The position numbers and the translations under genes were made by a program. The notes beneath the pieces are model-generated. The model was given only the letters and a program-made list of their open reading frames with translations. It did no database searches and had not been told where the DNA came from. Of a DNA stretch of 64,000 nt, positions 63,200 to 64,000 are shown one piece after another. Source of the stretch: Polaribacter sp. IC073 (lineage in GTDB: Bacteria > Bacteroidota > Bacteroidia > Flavobacteriales > Flavobacteriaceae); contig NZ_VORS01000007.1 of NCBI RefSeq assembly GCF_007997075.1, positions 62,001-126,000 on the forward strand. The letters run 5' to 3'. Within the stretch, counting starts at the first letter, position 1, and every line of letters begins with the position of its first letter.

Positions 63200-64000
63200 A
63201 TGGCAGCACAGGCACCAGAATCAACTTCAACAACAAAAGTTAAGAAAAAAAACAAACTGTATTTAGCTCTTTTAAATGCCTTTGTTTTTATCATAACACT
63301 ACTCGTTATTTGGTATGTAATTAAAAATTACTTACATATTAATGACGATACTTACGTAAGTGATGCACAAGTAAAAGCATACATAAGTCCCATAAACTCA
63401 AGAGTACCTGGGTATATTAGTGAAATTCATTTTGAAGAACACCAAAAGGTAAAAAAGGGAGATACACTTCTTATACTTGACAAAACAGAATTTAAAATTG
63501 CAATTTCACAAGCTGAAGCAGGCTTAAGTCAGGCTAAAGCAGGAAAAGCAGCAACTATGTCTTCTGTTGTTAGGGTTGGTAGTGGAGAAAGTACCGTGCA
63601 GGCAAATATGTACGGAGTTAAAGCTCAATTAAACAACGCTAAAGCAGATTTAGCGCGTTACAAGAATTTATTAGAAAATGATGCCGTTACGCTACAACAA
63701 TATCAACAAATTGAAACGCAAGTAAAAACTTTACAAGCACAATATAATGCATTAAGTAAACAGAAAAACACCGCTAAGTTATCTACAAATGAAACTGAGT
63801 CTCAATTAGCCATAAGTGATGCACAAATTAAGGCTGCAGAAGCTGGTTTAGAAAGAGCTCAGTTAAACCTTAAATACACTGCAATTACCGCTCCGGAAGA
63901 TGGTGTAATGGGAAGAAGAACAATTACCGAAGGGCAATACATTCAACCAGGACAACAAATTTCTGCATTGGTACAAGAAAACACAAAGTGGGTAGAAGCT
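63200..64000 (+). CDS. HlyD/EmrA-type membrane-fusion protein (partial, cut by window end)
   Basis: Starts at ATG 63200 and is open to the end of the window (267 codons). One N-terminal membrane helix (YLALLNAFVFIITLLVIWYVI) is followed by the first half of a lipoyl-like domain (AQVKAYISPINSRVPGYISEIHFEEHQKVKKGDTLLILD), a coiled hairpin, and the second half (LKYTAITAPEDGVMGRRTITEGQYIQPGQQI). This is the adaptor of an EmrAB-TolC-like tripartite efflux pump. An EmrB-type transporter is expected beyond the window. The shared promoter and operator are those before the TolC gene. Confidence 0.92.
   Translation, partial: MAAQAPESTSTTKVKKKNKLYLALLNAFVFIITLLVIWYVIKNYLHINDDTYVSDAQVKAYISPINSRVPGYISEIHFEEHQKVKKGDTLLILDKTEFKIAISQAEAGLSQAKAGKAATMSSVVRVGSGESTVQANMYGVKAQLNNAKADLARYKNLLENDAVTLQQYQQIETQVKTLQAQYNALSKQKNTAKLSTNETESQLAISDAQIKAAEAGLERAQLNLKYTAITAPEDGVMGRRTITEGQYIQPGQQISALVQENTKWVEA

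Overview
The window looks like a chromosomal segment of a marine member of the Flavobacteriaceae, close to Polaribacter or Tenacibaculum in style. The evidence is the very AT-rich sequence, Bacteroidota promoter boxes of the TAnnTTTG type, a SusC/SusD locus, a secreted amylase with a type IX secretion sorting domain, a DnaX without its zinc module, and a trimethylamine monooxygenase of the marine Tmm type. No rRNA, tRNA, CRISPR array or intact insertion sequence was seen. The taxonomic call rests on gene style and is inference.

Layout. 1-2500 is a decaying accessory patch. It holds the 3' end of an M28 peptidase gene, a pair of DoxX-like membrane genes, a ruined second copy of the same peptidase 3' end with its terminator, and an exported-protein gene broken by two in-frame TAA codons. 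2600-17150 is mostly housekeeping and stress genes: msrA, dnaX, a membrane-anchored MutS-like ATPase, a cation/proton antiporter, a Usp-SulP-miaE cluster, dps, an MscS-type channel and mnmE. 17150-18750 holds a frameshifted gene fragment and a Fic-domain gene preceded by an array of palindromic half-sites.

19220-44321 is a complete alpha-glucan (starch, glycogen or maltodextrin) utilisation locus. A LacI-type regulator lies between two divergent gene blocks. The plus block is susC, susD, a SusE-like gene, a SusF-like gene with three tandem modules, and a secreted GH13 amylase. The minus block is an SLC45-like sugar transporter, beta-phosphoglucomutase, a GH65 phosphorylase, a SusA-like GH13, an esterase-like lipoprotein, a GH31 enzyme and two more GH13 enzymes. 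Polymer is cut outside the cell, imported by SusCD, trimmed in the periplasm, carried in by the transporter, and split by phosphorolysis to glucose and beta-glucose-1-phosphate, which PgmB converts to glucose-6-phosphate. Two matching operator-like sites, one before susC and one over the lacI stop codon, suggest one regulator controls both blocks.

44500-64000 carries transporters, a GbsR/MarR-type regulator, a META-domain lipoprotein, a run of small membrane and stress genes, an amidohydrolase, a steroid-dehydrogenase-like SDR, Tmm, a sulfatase, cardiolipin synthase, and the start of a TolC/EmrA-type efflux operon. The most coherent new signal is a near-identical palindrome (TTAGTTCGT-N6-ACGAACTAA type) at exactly the same distance from a -7 box before three separate transcription units: the GbsR/MarR gene itself, the META-domain gene and the efflux operon about 14 kb away. 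This reads as a small undescribed regulon. Other leads are an A11 tract in dnaX placed so that slippage in either direction would give a gamma-like short protein, and the Fic operator array.
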